Below, one piece after another: positions 34,945 through 43,543 of a stretch of 64,000 nucleotides of DNA (positions are counted from its first letter, which is position 1; the number at the start of each line of letters is the position of its first letter). The position numbers were made by a program, and so were the translations under genes. The stretch spans positions 5,199,444-5,263,443 of the forward strand of contig NZ_LT906450.1 of the NCBI RefSeq assembly GCF_900187265.1, in the 5' to 3' direction. The DNA comes from Rhodococcus rhodochrous (GTDB taxonomy: Bacteria; Actinomycetota; Actinomycetes; Mycobacteriales; Mycobacteriaceae). Below the pieces are notes generated by a model. It saw nothing but the letters and a program-made list of their open reading frames with translations. It had not been told where the DNA came from and made no database searches.

Positions 34945-36261
34945 ATGACCACGCTGTCCCAGCCCAGTTCCGCACCCGAGTCCGATCTCGATCGTCGCAG
35001 GAGACTACGCACCGTGGTCGCGGCGAGCCTGCTCGGCACCACGGTGGAGTGGTACGACTTCTTCCTCTACGCGACGGCCGCCAGCCTGGTGTTCAACCAG
35101 CTGTTCTTCCCCGACCAGAGTTCGTTCGTCGGCACGATGCTGGCCTTCGCGACCTTCGCGGTGGGCTTCGTGGTCCGCCCCATCGGCGGTGTCGTCTTCG
35201 GCCACATCGGCGACCGGATCGGACGCAAGAAGACCCTCGCCCTGACGATGTTCATCATGGGCGTCGCCACCGCGCTGATGGGCGTCCTGCCCACCCACGC
35301 GCACGTGGGTGTGGTCGCACCGATCCTGCTGCTCCTGCTGCGCATCCTGCAGGGCTTCGCGCTCGGCGGCGAATGGGCCGGGGCCGTGCTGCTCGCCGTC
35401 GAGCACAGTCCGGAGAAGAAGCGTGGTCTGTTCGGCAGTATCCCTCAGGTGGGCCTCGCGCTCGGTCTCGCGTTGGGCACCGCGGTGTTCGCAGCGTTGC
35501 AGGTGGTCTTCGACGAGCAGCAGTTCCTGTCGTACGGCTGGCGGATCGCGTTCCTGCTCAGCCTCGTCCTCGTCGCCGTCGGTTTCGTCGTGCGCCTGAA
35601 GGTCGACGAGACCCCGGCCTTCCGCGAGGTGCAGGAACTCGCGAAGAAGTCGTCCGCGCCGCTCGTGGACGTCTTCCGGCCCGGCGTGCGCCGCAGCACC
35701 GTTCTCGGTCTGTTGTCGCGGTGGGGTGAGGGCGCGGCGTTCAACACGTGGGGCGTCTTCGCCATCACCTACGCCACCAAGGACCTCGACTTCGAGAAGG
35801 TGCCGGTGCTCCTCGTCGTCACCCTCGCCGCGCTGGTCATGGCCGTGCTGCTCCCGGTCTCGGGCACCCTGGTCGACCGGTTCGGCGCGAAGCAGGTCTA
35901 CACCGTCGGTATCGCCGCCTACGGCATTGCGGTGTTCCCGACCTTCGCCCTGTTCGGCACGAACAACCTGTTCTGGTTCGCCGTGGCGATGATCCTCGTG
36001 TTCGGCGTCGTCCACGCCCTGTTCTACGGCGCGCAGGGAACGCTGTACGCGAGCCTGTACCCGGCGGAGATCCGCTACACGGGCCTGTCGGTCGTCTACC
36101 AGTTCTCCGGCATCTACGCGTCGGGCATCACCCCGATGATCCTCACCGCGCTCATCGCCGTGGCCGGCGGTCCGTGGCTCGCCTGCGGCTATCTCGTCCT
36201 CACGGCCGTGATCAGCGTCGTTGCGACCACCATGATGCGCAAGGAGGACCTCCACCTCTGA
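34945..36261 (+). CDS. MFS transporter, metabolite:H+ symporter (MHS) family
   Basis: 438 residues, 12 membrane segments. Characteristic blocks are LLGTTVEWYDFFLYATAASL near 29, RPIGGVVFGHIGDRIGRKKT near 77 (motif A), GFALGGEWAGAVLLAVEHSP and LYPAEIRYTGLSVVYQ. The family carries shikimate, proline/betaine, citrate and related acids with protons; the substrate here is unknown. It is divergent from the SsuD-like gene, and 166 bp between them hold no recognised operator. The IS element begins 25 bp after its stop. Confidence 0.92.
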   Translation: MTTLSQPSSAPESDLDRRRRLRTVVAASLLGTTVEWYDFFLYATAASLVFNQLFFPDQSSFVGTMLAFATFAVGFVVRPIGGVVFGHIGDRIGRKKTLALTMFIMGVATALMGVLPTHAHVGVVAPILLLLLRILQGFALGGEWAGAVLLAVEHSPEKKRGLFGSIPQVGLALGLALGTAVFAALQVVFDEQQFLSYGWRIAFLLSLVLVAVGFVVRLKVDETPAFREVQELAKKSSAPLVDVFRPGVRRSTVLGLLSRWGEGAAFNTWGVFAITYATKDLDFEKVPVLLVVTLAALVMAVLLPVSGTLVDRFGAKQVYTVGIAAYGIAVFPTFALFGTNNLFWFAVAMILVFGVVHALFYGAQGTLYASLYPAEIRYTGLSVVYQFSGIYASGITPMILTALIAVAGGPWLACGYLVLTAVISVVATTMMRKEDLHL

Positions 36262-36289
36262 TCCGCGGCGAAGGAGGGGCCGGTACTAG

Positions 36290-36304
36290 GGCGTGTTTCA
36301 AAAG
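36290..36304. repeat. IS left terminal inverted repeat
   Basis: GGCGTGTTTCAAAAG, matching the opposite end at 14 of 15 positions. Confidence 0.85.
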
Positions 36305-36313
36305 GTCGCTGCC

Positions 36314-36769
36314 TCATAGCCACTGACTGATTGCGGCGATCTGGACGGTGGCCAGATACCGCACTGCGAGCTTGTCGAAGCGGGTGGCCACCGCCCGGAA
36401 CTGCTTGAGTTGGTTGATGCCGCATTCGACGGCATGCCGCTGTCGGTAGACGGTGCGGTCGAAGACCGGTGGTCGCCCACCATCGGAGCCGCGGTTGCGG
36501 CGGTGGGCGAGCTGATCGGACGGGATCGCAATGGTGGCTCTGATCCCACGTTTACGCAGGTAGTCCCGGTTCGCCCGGGAGCTGTAGGCCTTGTCCGCCA
36601 GCACCCGATCCGGTCGCGTGCGCGCCCGGCCGGCACCGAACCGCGGTACCCGGATCGCGTCCAACACGGCGGTGAACTGCGGACTGTCCCCGTGCTGACC
36701 GGCTGTCAGTAGCAGCGAGCGGCCGTCGATGCTGTTCGCACGCCAGATGCAGCTTCGTCGTCCATCCAC
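36314..36769 (-). CDS. IS5-family transposase, C-terminal frame (orfB)
   Basis: Open frame of 151 codons carrying the second and third catalytic acids: [16 protein letters not shown] (Asp) and [20 protein letters not shown] (Glu in the usual E-x(6)-K/R setting). It overlaps orfA by about 218 bp in the +1 frame relative to it. The apparent start is a GTG inside orfA, so production probably needs frameshifting from orfA to give one DDE transposase. The region just after the join, [18 protein letters not shown], aligns with the usual single-frame family pattern. Confidence 0.85.
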   Translation of the reverse strand: MDGRRSCIWRANSIDGRSLLLTAGQHGDSPQFTAVLDAIRVPRFGAGRARTRPDRVLADKAYSSRANRDYLRKRGIRATIAIPSDQLAHRRNRGSDGGRPPVFDRTVYRQRHAVECGINQLKQFRAVATRFDKLAVRYLATVQIAAISQWL

Positions 36770-37265
36770 CCCGGGAGCGACCCAACGCGTGGTCGGCCGG
36801 TTCGGTCACGACACCGCCGGGCGGTTCGACCTGCTCGCTGCCCTCGCGGCGGGCGCCGGCGGCGTGCTGATGCGCCCGCATGATCGTCGAGTCGACGCTG
36901 ACGTCCCAGGCGATCTGGTCGGCGGCGTCGGCGATGGTCTGCAACCGGGTCAGCACGTGTGCCCAGGTGCCGTCACGTTGCCAGCGGCGGAACAGCCCGT
37001 AGACGGTTTGCCAGGGACCGTAGCGGTCCGGGACGTCCCGCCACGGGGCGCCGACGCGGATGCGCCAGCGGATCCCGTCGATGAGCTGGCGTTTCGGCCA
37101 CTTCGGTGGACGGCCGATCTTCGACACGGGAGGCAGCAGCGGAGCCAGACGCGCCCACTGCGCGTCGGTGAGGTCCGCTCGCCCCGCTACCGCTACGCTG
37201 GGCACGAGGTCTCCGAGATATCCAGGTTTTGCTTGGTCGCTAAACCCAGATACCGGAGGCCTCAC
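36552..37265 (-). CDS. IS5-family transposase, N-terminal frame (orfA)
   Basis: The N-terminal domain has the IS5-type start [42 protein letters not shown] and [14 protein letters not shown]. The first catalytic Asp is in [16 protein letters not shown]. After [17 protein letters not shown] the frame continues into unrelated Arg-rich sequence, while orfB carries the rest. So residues beyond about 180 are probably out of the functional frame. GTG at 37265 is the apparent start. Confidence 0.85.
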   Translation of the reverse strand: MRPPVSGFSDQAKPGYLGDLVPSVAVAGRADLTDAQWARLAPLLPPVSKIGRPPKWPKRQLIDGIRWRIRVGAPWRDVPDRYGPWQTVYGLFRRWQRDGTWAHVLTRLQTIADAADQIAWDVSVDSTIMRAHQHAAGARREGSEQVEPPGGVVTEPADHALGRSRGGWTTKLHLACEQHRRPLAATDSRSARGQSAVHRRVGRDPGTAVRCRPGAHATGSGAGGQGLQLPGEPGLPA

Positions 37266-37315
37266 TCATTCCCTGACTGCGACACCGCTTCCTGCAGAAA
37301 ACCGGTTCAAGATCA

Positions 37316-37330
37316 CTTTTGAAACATGCC
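37316..37330. repeat. IS right terminal inverted repeat
   Basis: Reverse complement reads GGCATGTTTCAAAAG, differing from the left end at one position. Confidence 0.85.
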
Positions 37331-37331
37331 C

Positions 37332-37337
37332 TAGGCT
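37332..37337 (+). promoter_or_regulatory. -10 element of a leaderless promoter, rebuilt by the IS target duplication
   Basis: TAGGCT lies 6 bp before the ATG at 37344, as in other leaderless genes of this window. Its first three bases are part of the CTAG target duplication. The original upstream promoter sequence is now 1 kb away, replaced by the IS right end. Confidence 0.55.
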
Positions 37338-37343
37338 CGTCGT

Positions 37344-38258
37344 ATGAGCAGGCAACGAGGTGGCCGCGCCGCATCGTCGCCGCGCAAGGAGAAGACCGGT
37401 GCACCCGGCGGCCCGGTCGAAGGGTTGTACGACATCGACACGGGCACGTGCGAGCTCGTCAAGGACCGTTATCTCGCCGACGGTTGGGTGCTCGAGATCA
37501 ACGGGGTGCCCAGCTCGCACATCGACCTGAGCGACCCGGCCCTGCTCGAGTTCGAGTACATGCGGTGGATCGCGATGCTCGTCGAGAGCAGGTTCGAACG
37601 CGACTCGAGACTGCGCGTGCTGCATCTCGGCGGGGGTGCGTGCACGATGGCGCGTTACTTCGCCGCGGTCTATCCCGACGCGCGGCAAGTGGTCGTCGAG
37701 ATCGACGGTCGCCTCGCCGAACTCGTCCGCCACTGGTTCGACCTGCCCCGCGCCCCGTTGCTGCGCATCCGGGTGGGGGAGGCCCGGCAGGTCCTCACCT
37801 CACTGTCCGATGCGAGCCGCGACGTGATCGTGCGGGATGTCTTCGCCTACAACCGCACTCCCGTCGCACTCACGACCCTCCAGTTCACGCAGCACGCCCG
37901 GCGCGTGCTCGCGCCCGGCGGTGTCTACGTCGTCAATTGCGGCGATTTCCGCGACCTGGCAGTCGCGAAGCGCGAGGCCGCGACGATCGGTGAGGTCTTC
38001 GAACACACCGTGATCATCGCCGACCCCGCGATGCTCAAGGGACGTCGTTACGGCAACGTCGTCATCGCCGGCAGCGACCTGCCGCTCGGCGACTCCCCGG
38101 CCCTGGCCCGCGACCTGCTCGGCGGTGCCGTCCCGGCACAGATCCGGCTGGGTGACCAGGTGGAGAAGTTCGCCGCCGGGGCGCGTGTGCTCGACGACAG
38201 CGAGGCCACCACACCACCCGGAACAAAGAGCACGGGCACGGAGTTGCACGGGTCATGA
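37344..38258 (+). CDS. Spermidine synthase-like SAM-dependent methyltransferase-fold protein
   Basis: 304 residues. The Rossmann motif LHLGGGACTMARYFAAVYPD near 93 and VVVEIDGRLAELVRHWF match spermine/spermidine synthase-fold proteins (SpeE-like or fused-MFS type). VIVRDVFAYNRTP gives the D/N-x-F/A region near the substrate site. The basic N-terminal 25 residues look disordered. Many actinobacterial proteins of this type are annotated fused MFS/spermidine synthase without proven polyamine activity. It overlaps the pirin gene by ATGA. An IS lies directly upstream and may alter its expression. Confidence 0.82.
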   Translation: MSRQRGGRAASSPRKEKTGAPGGPVEGLYDIDTGTCELVKDRYLADGWVLEINGVPSSHIDLSDPALLEFEYMRWIAMLVESRFERDSRLRVLHLGGGACTMARYFAAVYPDARQVVVEIDGRLAELVRHWFDLPRAPLLRIRVGEARQVLTSLSDASRDVIVRDVFAYNRTPVALTTLQFTQHARRVLAPGGVYVVNCGDFRDLAVAKREAATIGEVFEHTVIIADPAMLKGRRYGNVVIAGSDLPLGDSPALARDLLGGAVPAQIRLGDQVEKFAAGARVLDDSEATTPPGTKSTGTELHGS

Positions 38259-39283
38259 CGTCAGCAGCCCCTACTCCGGTACTCCAGGTCTTCCGGCTCG
38301 GTATGCCCTGGCAGACCATCGATCCGTTCCTGTTCGTCGCGCACCATGTCGACGCGTATCCGGCGGGCAACGACGAACTCGGACCCGACGCGTCGCTCGA
38401 CGGCCGCCCGCTCGGCCAGGACTTCGGAAACCCGGCGGGCTGGAGCATGTACCACGGAACCACCGTCCCGGGATTCCCCGGCCATCCGCACCGCGGCTTC
38501 GAGACGGTGACCTTCGTGCGCTCGGGTTTCGTCGACCACTCCGATTCGGTGGGTGCGGCGGCGCGTTTCGGTGAGGGCGACACGCAGTGGCTCACCGCCG
38601 GAAACGGCATCGTCCACAGCGAGATGTTCCCTCTGCTGAACAAGGATTCGGGCAATCCCCTCGAGCTGTTCCAGATCTGGCTGAACCTGCCCGCCGAGTC
38701 GAAGACCGTCGACCCGCACTTCTCGATGCTGTGGAACGAGGACACCCCCACCGTGACGGTCGCGGACGAGGACGGACGCACCGTCTCCATCCGCGTCATC
38801 GCCGGTGAGCTCGACGGCGCGACTCCGCCGCCGCCCCCGCCGAATTCGTGGGCATCCCGACCCGGCACCGACGTCGCGATCTGGAACATCGATCTGTCGT
38901 CCGGTGCGCGCTGGGAACTGCCGGCCGCACGCGGTGAGCAGACGCAGCGGGTCCTGTACGTGTACAACGGTTCCCCCGTGCGGATCGGTGATCGGACGAT
39001 CGAGTCCGGGCACGGAGTGGTCGTCGACGCGTCGGTGCCGGTACACCTCACCGGTGGCGACGAGGGCACGCAGATCCTGATGCTGCAGGGTCGCCCGATC
39101 GGCGAACCCGTCGTGTCGTACGGCCCGTTCGTGCTCAACGACGAGGCCGGGGTCCGGCAGGCGTTCGAGGACTACCGACGCACCGGATTCGGCGGATGGC
39201 CCTGGGACAGCGACGGTCCCGTGCACGAGCGTGACGCCGGCCGGTTCGCACGGTATCCCGACGAGCAGCTCGAGCAACGCTGA
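38255..39283 (+). CDS. Pirin family protein
   Basis: 342 residues, bicupin. The metal-site block GFPGHPHRGFETVTFVRSGF and the DTQWLTAGNGIVHSEMFP block are standard pirin motifs, with His residues for Fe binding. A proline run (PPPPPP) near 190 separates the two cupins. Pirins are iron proteins, some with quercetinase activity; the role here is unknown. ATG overlaps the previous stop, so it is coupled to the spermidine-synthase-like gene. Confidence 0.9.
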   Translation: MTSAAPTPVLQVFRLGMPWQTIDPFLFVAHHVDAYPAGNDELGPDASLDGRPLGQDFGNPAGWSMYHGTTVPGFPGHPHRGFETVTFVRSGFVDHSDSVGAAARFGEGDTQWLTAGNGIVHSEMFPLLNKDSGNPLELFQIWLNLPAESKTVDPHFSMLWNEDTPTVTVADEDGRTVSIRVIAGELDGATPPPPPPNSWASRPGTDVAIWNIDLSSGARWELPAARGEQTQRVLYVYNGSPVRIGDRTIESGHGVVVDASVPVHLTGGDEGTQILMLQGRPIGEPVVSYGPFVLNDEAGVRQAFEDYRRTGFGGWPWDSDGPVHERDAGRFARYPDEQLEQR

Positions 39284-39330
39284 TCGCGTGCGCAGATCCT
39301 GTCGATCTCCGGCCGGATCCGCGACGAGAA

Positions 39331-39621
39331 CTACTCGTTCGTCGGCTGCACGTCCGGGACGAGGTACTCGGACACCTCCATCGACCGGATCTCCCGGGCC
39401 TGATCGTCGTCGGGTCCGCTGCCGCGAAAGTCGTCGAGATGTGCCCGTGACTCCCACCGTTCGTAGATGCAGACGCGATCGGGTTCGATCAGGTCGGCGG
39501 TGACGGCGAAGTCGAGGCAGCCCGGCGCTCTGCGGGCCGCCTCGACGGCGGCCCTGCAGGTCGCCAGGTAGGCCTCACGCCTGTCGGCGTCGACGGTGAG
39601 ATGTCCTGCGACGATGATCAT
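39331..39621 (-). CDS. Antibiotic biosynthesis monooxygenase (ABM) domain protein
   Basis: 96 residues, a single ferredoxin-like ABM domain (YgiN type). The motifs are MIIVAGHLTVDADRREAYLA, APGCLDFAVTADLIEPDRVC and YERWESRAHLDDF. Such dimers act as cofactor-less quinol or polyketide monooxygenases, or in heme handling; the context does not decide. ATG at 39621 has GGAGGGG upstream. It is convergent with the pirin gene and divergent from the methyltransferase gene. Confidence 0.88.
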   Translation of the reverse strand: MIIVAGHLTVDADRREAYLATCRAAVEAARRAPGCLDFAVTADLIEPDRVCIYERWESRAHLDDFRGSGPDDDQAREIRSMEVSEYLVPDVQPTNE

Positions 39622-39707
39622 GGATCCCCTCCTGTGGTGACTGCCTCGTCGTGGATAGGACCTGCGAACGGGGTCGAACTCATCGCGGCCCGTCGTACGA
39701 TGCCGGG

Positions 39708-40328
39708 GTGACCCAGCCCGGATACGACGTCCTCGCGGATCTGTACGTCGAGCTGTTCCCCGATCCGTACCTGACGCCGCTCGAACGCCACACCGTCGCC
39801 GCCTTCGCCGAGATGGTGTGCCAGAGCCAGGTGCAGGGTGTCGTGCTGGACGTGGGTTGCGGACCCGGATACGTGGCCGCGGATCTCGCCGGACGCGGAC
39901 TCGACGTGATCGGCCTCGATCCCAGTACGCAGATGCTGCGCATCGCGCGGGACGCCCACCCCGCCCTGCGATTCGTGCGGGACGACGCGCGACTCGCATC
40001 CGACGATCTCCGCGGTGTGGTTCCGAGCGCGATCATCGCGCGGTTCAGCCTCATCCACGTTCCGCCGCTCGAGATCCCCAGGGTCCTGGCCGGGTGGGCG
40101 GAGAGGATCCCGCCCGGGGGCGTGGTGCTCGTCGCGGGGCAGACCACCGACGAGCCGGGTGAGGTGGTCGAGTTCGACCACGCGGTGGCGCCGGCCTGGC
40201 GGTGGCACCCGGATCGTCTCGCCGCGGCCTTGTCCGACGCCGGATTCGACGAGGTGTGGCGGACGGTCGGCCGTCCCGACGCCGACCATCGCTTTCCCGA
40301 CGTCCACCTGGCGGCGCGCCGGCGCTGA
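39708..40328 (+). CDS. Class I SAM-dependent methyltransferase
   Basis: 206 residues. Motif I VVLDVGCGPGYVAADLAGRG lies near 45, followed by VIGLDPSTQMLRIAR (motif II acidic residue) and FSLIHVPPLEIPRVLAGW. The acceptor is unknown. GTG at 39708 is 6 nt after TACGAT, a -10-like hexamer, with no ribosome site, so the message is likely leaderless. A longer frame to 39651 is not supported by family alignment. Confidence 0.87.
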   Translation: MTQPGYDVLADLYVELFPDPYLTPLERHTVAAFAEMVCQSQVQGVVLDVGCGPGYVAADLAGRGLDVIGLDPSTQMLRIARDAHPALRFVRDDARLASDDLRGVVPSAIIARFSLIHVPPLEIPRVLAGWAERIPPGGVVLVAGQTTDEPGEVVEFDHAVAPAWRWHPDRLAAALSDAGFDEVWRTVGRPDADHRFPDVHLAARRR

Positions 40329-40331
40329 CCG

Positions 40332-41774
40332 TCAGGGCGTGAACTGCATCGATTCGTCGACACGCCCGAGCCGCATGGTGGGCAGGTCGAGGAGATAGTT
40401 CTGCCGCATCAGCCATGGGCTGCGCGAACCCTGCTTGGGCAGAGCACCTTCCGCGCGGTGGATGTAGCCGGCGTCGAGACCGAGCAGCGGGCGGGTGCGA
40501 CCGTCGCCCGAATACCTCGGCACCGCCGAGCGGTAGCCGTTGCGGCGCATGTACCGCAGCAACCGGCACACGTACAGGGACGCGAGATCGGCGCGCAGGG
40601 TCCACGACGCGTTGGTGTAACCGAGGCACATCGCGGCATTGGGCAGGCCGTCGAGCATCATCCCGCGGTAGATGAACCGGGTGGAGAGGTCGATCTTCTC
40701 CCCGTCCACGACGAACTCGATCCCCCCGGCGGGCACCAGTTGCAGACCCGTTGCGGGAATCAGGATCTCGGCCTCGAGTTCGCGGCCGGACTCGAGGCGG
40801 ACGCTCTTCTCGGTGACGGTGTCGATCCGGTCGGTGACGATCTCGGCGTTCCCGGCGCGCAGGGTGCGGAACAGATCGGAGTCGGGGACCACGCACAGTC
40901 GCTGATCCCACGGGTCGTAACGCGGTGAGAAGTGGGGATCGACCGGGATCCTGCCGCGCAGGCGACGTTCGGTGAGAGTGCGCAGCACGCGTTTCGCAGC
41001 CGACGGGAACCGCTGACAGAACTGGTAGAAACCGAGGTTGACCACGACGTTCTTCGTCCGCACCGCGCGATGGGCCACCTTGTCGGGCAACAGGCGTCGT
41101 ATCCGCGTCGCGATCGGGTCGCGCGCCGGCAGCGACATCACGTAGGTGGGGGAGCGTTGCAGCATCGTCACGTGTTCGGCCTTCTCCGCGAGCGCGGGCA
41201 CGAGAGTGACGGCCGTGGCGCCGCTGCCGATCACCACGATCTTCTTCCCCTCGTAATCGAGGTCCTCGGGCCAGAACTGCGGATGTACGACCGTACCCGC
41301 GAAGTCCTGCAGGCCGGGGATGTCGGGGAGGTATCCGGACTCGTAGCTGTAGTAGCCGCTGCAGAGATAGAGGAAGGAACAGGACATCTCGACGGTACCC
41401 TGCCCGGTCGAGGCACGCACCGTCCACCGGGCATCATCCGACGACCAGGATGCGTCGATCACCTTGTGGCCGAAACGGATCTGCCGGTCGATGCCGAATT
41501 CTGCAGCGGTGTCGCGGATGTACTGCAGGATGTCGGGGCCGTCGGCGATGGACTTCTCACCCCGCCACGGGCGGAACGGGAATCCGAGCGTGTACATGTC
41601 GCTGTCCGACCGGATCCCGGGATAGCGGAACAGATCCCACGTACCGCCGATCGCGTCGCGACTCTCGAGGATGGCGTACCCCAAATCCGGGCACTGTGTC
41701 TGCAGCCGGTAACCGGCATCGATGCCGGACAGCCCGGCTCCCACGATCAGTACGTCGACGTGTTCCACGCGCAT
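40332..41774 (-). CDS. EthA-like flavin monooxygenase (Baeyer-Villiger type)
   Basis: 480 residues, FAD/NADPH enzyme close in pattern to mycobacterial EthA, which oxidises ketones and activates thioamide drugs. The FAD motif GAGLSG starts at 12, GGTWDLFRYPGIRSDSDMYT follows, and the fingerprint FAGTVVHPQFWP fits FxGxxxHxxxWP. The NADPH motif is VVIGSGATAVTLVPALAEKA. The ending PKQGSRSPWLMRQNYLLDL is also EthA-like. The family has weak membrane association. ATG at 41774 is 3 nt after the stop of the PHP gene, so the two are probably co-transcribed. Confidence 0.92.
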   Translation of the reverse strand: MRVEHVDVLIVGAGLSGIDAGYRLQTQCPDLGYAILESRDAIGGTWDLFRYPGIRSDSDMYTLGFPFRPWRGEKSIADGPDILQYIRDTAAEFGIDRQIRFGHKVIDASWSSDDARWTVRASTGQGTVEMSCSFLYLCSGYYSYESGYLPDIPGLQDFAGTVVHPQFWPEDLDYEGKKIVVIGSGATAVTLVPALAEKAEHVTMLQRSPTYVMSLPARDPIATRIRRLLPDKVAHRAVRTKNVVVNLGFYQFCQRFPSAAKRVLRTLTERRLRGRIPVDPHFSPRYDPWDQRLCVVPDSDLFRTLRAGNAEIVTDRIDTVTEKSVRLESGRELEAEILIPATGLQLVPAGGIEFVVDGEKIDLSTRFIYRGMMLDGLPNAAMCLGYTNASWTLRADLASLYVCRLLRYMRRNGYRSAVPRYSGDGRTRPLLGLDAGYIHRAEGALPKQGSRSPWLMRQNYLLDLPTMRLGRVDESMQFTP

Positions 41775-41777
41775 CCC

Positions 41778-42788
41778 CTACCTGTCGGTCCACGCCAGCA
41801 GGTCGTCGACCTCCCAGGTGTTGATCACCTGTTCGGGTTCGACGCCCCGCTCGGCGGCACGTTCGCAACCGTACCCGAGCCAATCGAGTTGTCCCGGTGC
41901 ATGTGCATCGGTGTCGATGGAGAACAGGCAACCCATCCCGAGTGCGAGATCGATGAGACGCGACGGCGGGTCGCGGCGTTCGGGCCGGCAGTTGATCTCG
42001 ACGGCGGTGTCGTGATCGCGACACGCGGCGAAGACCTTCTCGGCGTCGAACTTCGATTCGGGACGGCTTCCGCGACCCCCGCCGACGAGCCGGCCGGTGC
42101 AGTGCCCGAGGACGTCGACGTGGGGATTCGCCGCCGCACGCAGCATGCGTTTCGTCATCACCGACCGGTCGGCCCGCAGGTTCGAGTGCACGCTCGCGAC
42201 GACGACGTCGAGTTCGGCGAGCAGCCCTTCGTCCTGGTCGAGCGATCCGTCGTCGAGGATGTCGACCTCGATACCCGTGAGAATCCTTGCACCATCGGCG
42301 TTCCCGTTGATCTGCGCGACGACGCCGAGTTGCGAGCGCAGCCGCTCCGCGGTCAGACCGTTCGCAACCTTCAGACGGGGGGAGTGGTCGGTGAGAGCGA
42401 AGTACTCGTGCCCGATCATCATCGACGCGACGCGGTGCATCTCGTCGATCGGGCTGCCGCCGTCGGACCAGTTCGAGTGGGTGTGCAGGTCGCCGCGCAG
42501 GGACTCGAGCAGGTCGCGGGCGCCTCGTCCGATCGGTTCGGCCTCCTCGCGCAACTGCTCGAGATAGGCGGGCACTCCGTCGAACGACTCGCGGATGACG
42601 GTGGCGGTCTTCTTCCCGATGCCGGGCAGATCGGTCCACGAGTCGGTCTTCCGCAGAACCTCCCGCTTGTGGTCGCTCACGTCGGCGAGCACCTCCGCCG
42701 CGCGTCGATAGGCCTGCACACGGTAGGTGTCGGCGTGTTCGCGTTCGAGCCAGAAGGCGACTTCGCGGAGTGCGTCGACGGGGTCCAC
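41778..42788 (-). CDS. PHP domain protein with helix-hairpin-helix
   Basis: 336 residues. An N-terminal PolX-like helical region (REVAFWLEREHADTYRVQAY) with an HhH loop LPGIGKKTATVI near 61 is followed by the PHP metal-binding domain. The latter has GDLHTHSNWSDGGSP near 112, ALTDHSPRL, GIEVDIL, VVASVHSN, LGHCTGR, EINCRP and DTDAHAPGQL. This is the DNA polymerase X C-terminal arrangement without the polymerase palm, so a phosphoesterase acting on nucleic acid is likely. GTG at 42788 gives the usual family start (VDPVDALREVAF). Divergent from the DUF218 gene. Confidence 0.9.
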   Translation of the reverse strand: MDPVDALREVAFWLEREHADTYRVQAYRRAAEVLADVSDHKREVLRKTDSWTDLPGIGKKTATVIRESFDGVPAYLEQLREEAEPIGRGARDLLESLRGDLHTHSNWSDGGSPIDEMHRVASMMIGHEYFALTDHSPRLKVANGLTAERLRSQLGVVAQINGNADGARILTGIEVDILDDGSLDQDEGLLAELDVVVASVHSNLRADRSVMTKRMLRAAANPHVDVLGHCTGRLVGGGRGSRPESKFDAEKVFAACRDHDTAVEINCRPERRDPPSRLIDLALGMGCLFSIDTDAHAPGQLDWLGYGCERAAERGVEPEQVINTWEVDDLLAWTDR

Positions 42789-42815
42789 CCCTCCATTGTG
42801 GCCGCCGGGCGTCCG

Positions 42816-42821
42816 TAATCT
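42816..42821 (+). promoter_or_regulatory. -10 element, leaderless promoter of the DUF218 gene
   Basis: TAATCT 7 bp before the ATG at 42829, with no ribosome site between. Confidence 0.55.
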
Positions 42822-42828
42822 GGGACGC

Positions 42829-43533
42829 ATGCTCGAATCCGTCCGGCCGTCGTCCCTCCTCGGTGCGGTCTCCGCACTGGCCGTCGGTGCGGTGTCCGCG
42901 CTGACACTCGTCTCCGCCCGCGTGGCGTCCGAGGCGAAGGGCCTCATCTACGAGGTGGACGACGCACCACCCGCCCCGGTGGTGATCGTGCCGGGCGCGC
43001 GGGTGCACGAGGGCCGTCCGATACGGGTGCTCCGCAGCCGTCTCGACGTCGCCGTCGCGTTGATGGAACGGGGACGGGTGCAGGCCGTGCTCGTCTCGGG
43101 CGACGGGGCGGGAACCTCGGGCGACGAGATCGCGGCGATGATCGCGTATCTCGTCGAGCAGGGTGTCAACCGGGAACGGATCGTCGCCGACCCGTACGGT
43201 CTGGACACCTACGACACCGCCCGGCGCGCCGTCGCCACTTACGGCGTGCGGCATGCATTGATCACGACCCAGGCCTTCCACCTTTCGCGCGCGGTGGCGT
43301 TGTGCCGGCGGGCGGGAATCGACATCGCCGGAGTCCGCGCCGCGAACGACGTGCGACCGCGCACGCGGCTGAGGAATCTGGCGCGCGAATACGTGCTGTC
43401 ACGACCCAAGGCGTTCCTCGAACTCCGGTTCCCTCGCGACCCGGCGGTGTCGACCCCGCCGGACGACCGGCTCGCCGAGATCCTGGCCGGTCTCGAGCAC
43501 GGTGCGGTGGCCGCCCCGCCCTCGGCTTCCTAG
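42829..43533 (+). CDS. DUF218/YdcF-ElyC family membrane protein
   Basis: 234 residues. One N-terminal membrane segment (about 8-28) is followed by the DUF218 domain: PVVIVPGARVHEGRPIRVLR, VLVSGDGAGTSGDEIAAM, PYGLDTYDTARRAVATYGVR and ITTQAFHLSRAVALCRRAGI. Relatives (SanA, ElyC, YdcF) affect envelope integrity and lipid-carrier metabolism. The C-terminal 40 residues are less conserved. Start at 42829 by the -10 spacing; the divergent PHP gene starts 40 bp away, so their promoters overlap. Confidence 0.87.
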   Translation: MLESVRPSSLLGAVSALAVGAVSALTLVSARVASEAKGLIYEVDDAPPAPVVIVPGARVHEGRPIRVLRSRLDVAVALMERGRVQAVLVSGDGAGTSGDEIAAMIAYLVEQGVNRERIVADPYGLDTYDTARRAVATYGVRHALITTQAFHLSRAVALCRRAGIDIAGVRAANDVRPRTRLRNLAREYVLSRPKAFLELRFPRDPAVSTPPDDRLAEILAGLEHGAVAAPPSAS

Positions 43534-43536
43534 GCT
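43531..43536 (+). promoter_or_regulatory. -10 element, leaderless promoter of the SDR gene, overlapping a stop codon
   Basis: TAGGCT: its first three bases are the TAG stop of the DUF218 gene. It lies 7 bp before ATG 43544 and lets the SDR be transcribed separately. Confidence 0.5.
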
Positions 43537-43543
43537 CGTGATC

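Larger units (their letters stand above)
36286..37334. mobile_element. IS5-family insertion sequence with CTAG target duplication
   Basis: The element body is 36290-37330 (1041 bp). CTAG flanks both sides (36286-36289 and 37331-37334), fitting the YTAR target of IS5-type elements. Imperfect terminal inverted repeats begin GGCGTGTTTCAAAAG on the left and GGCATGTTTCAAAAG (reverse complement) on the right. It encodes a DDE transposase in two overlapping frames on the minus strand. Matching ends and target duplication suggest a recent insertion. It sits between the MHS symporter and the spermidine-synthase-like gene. Confidence 0.9.
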
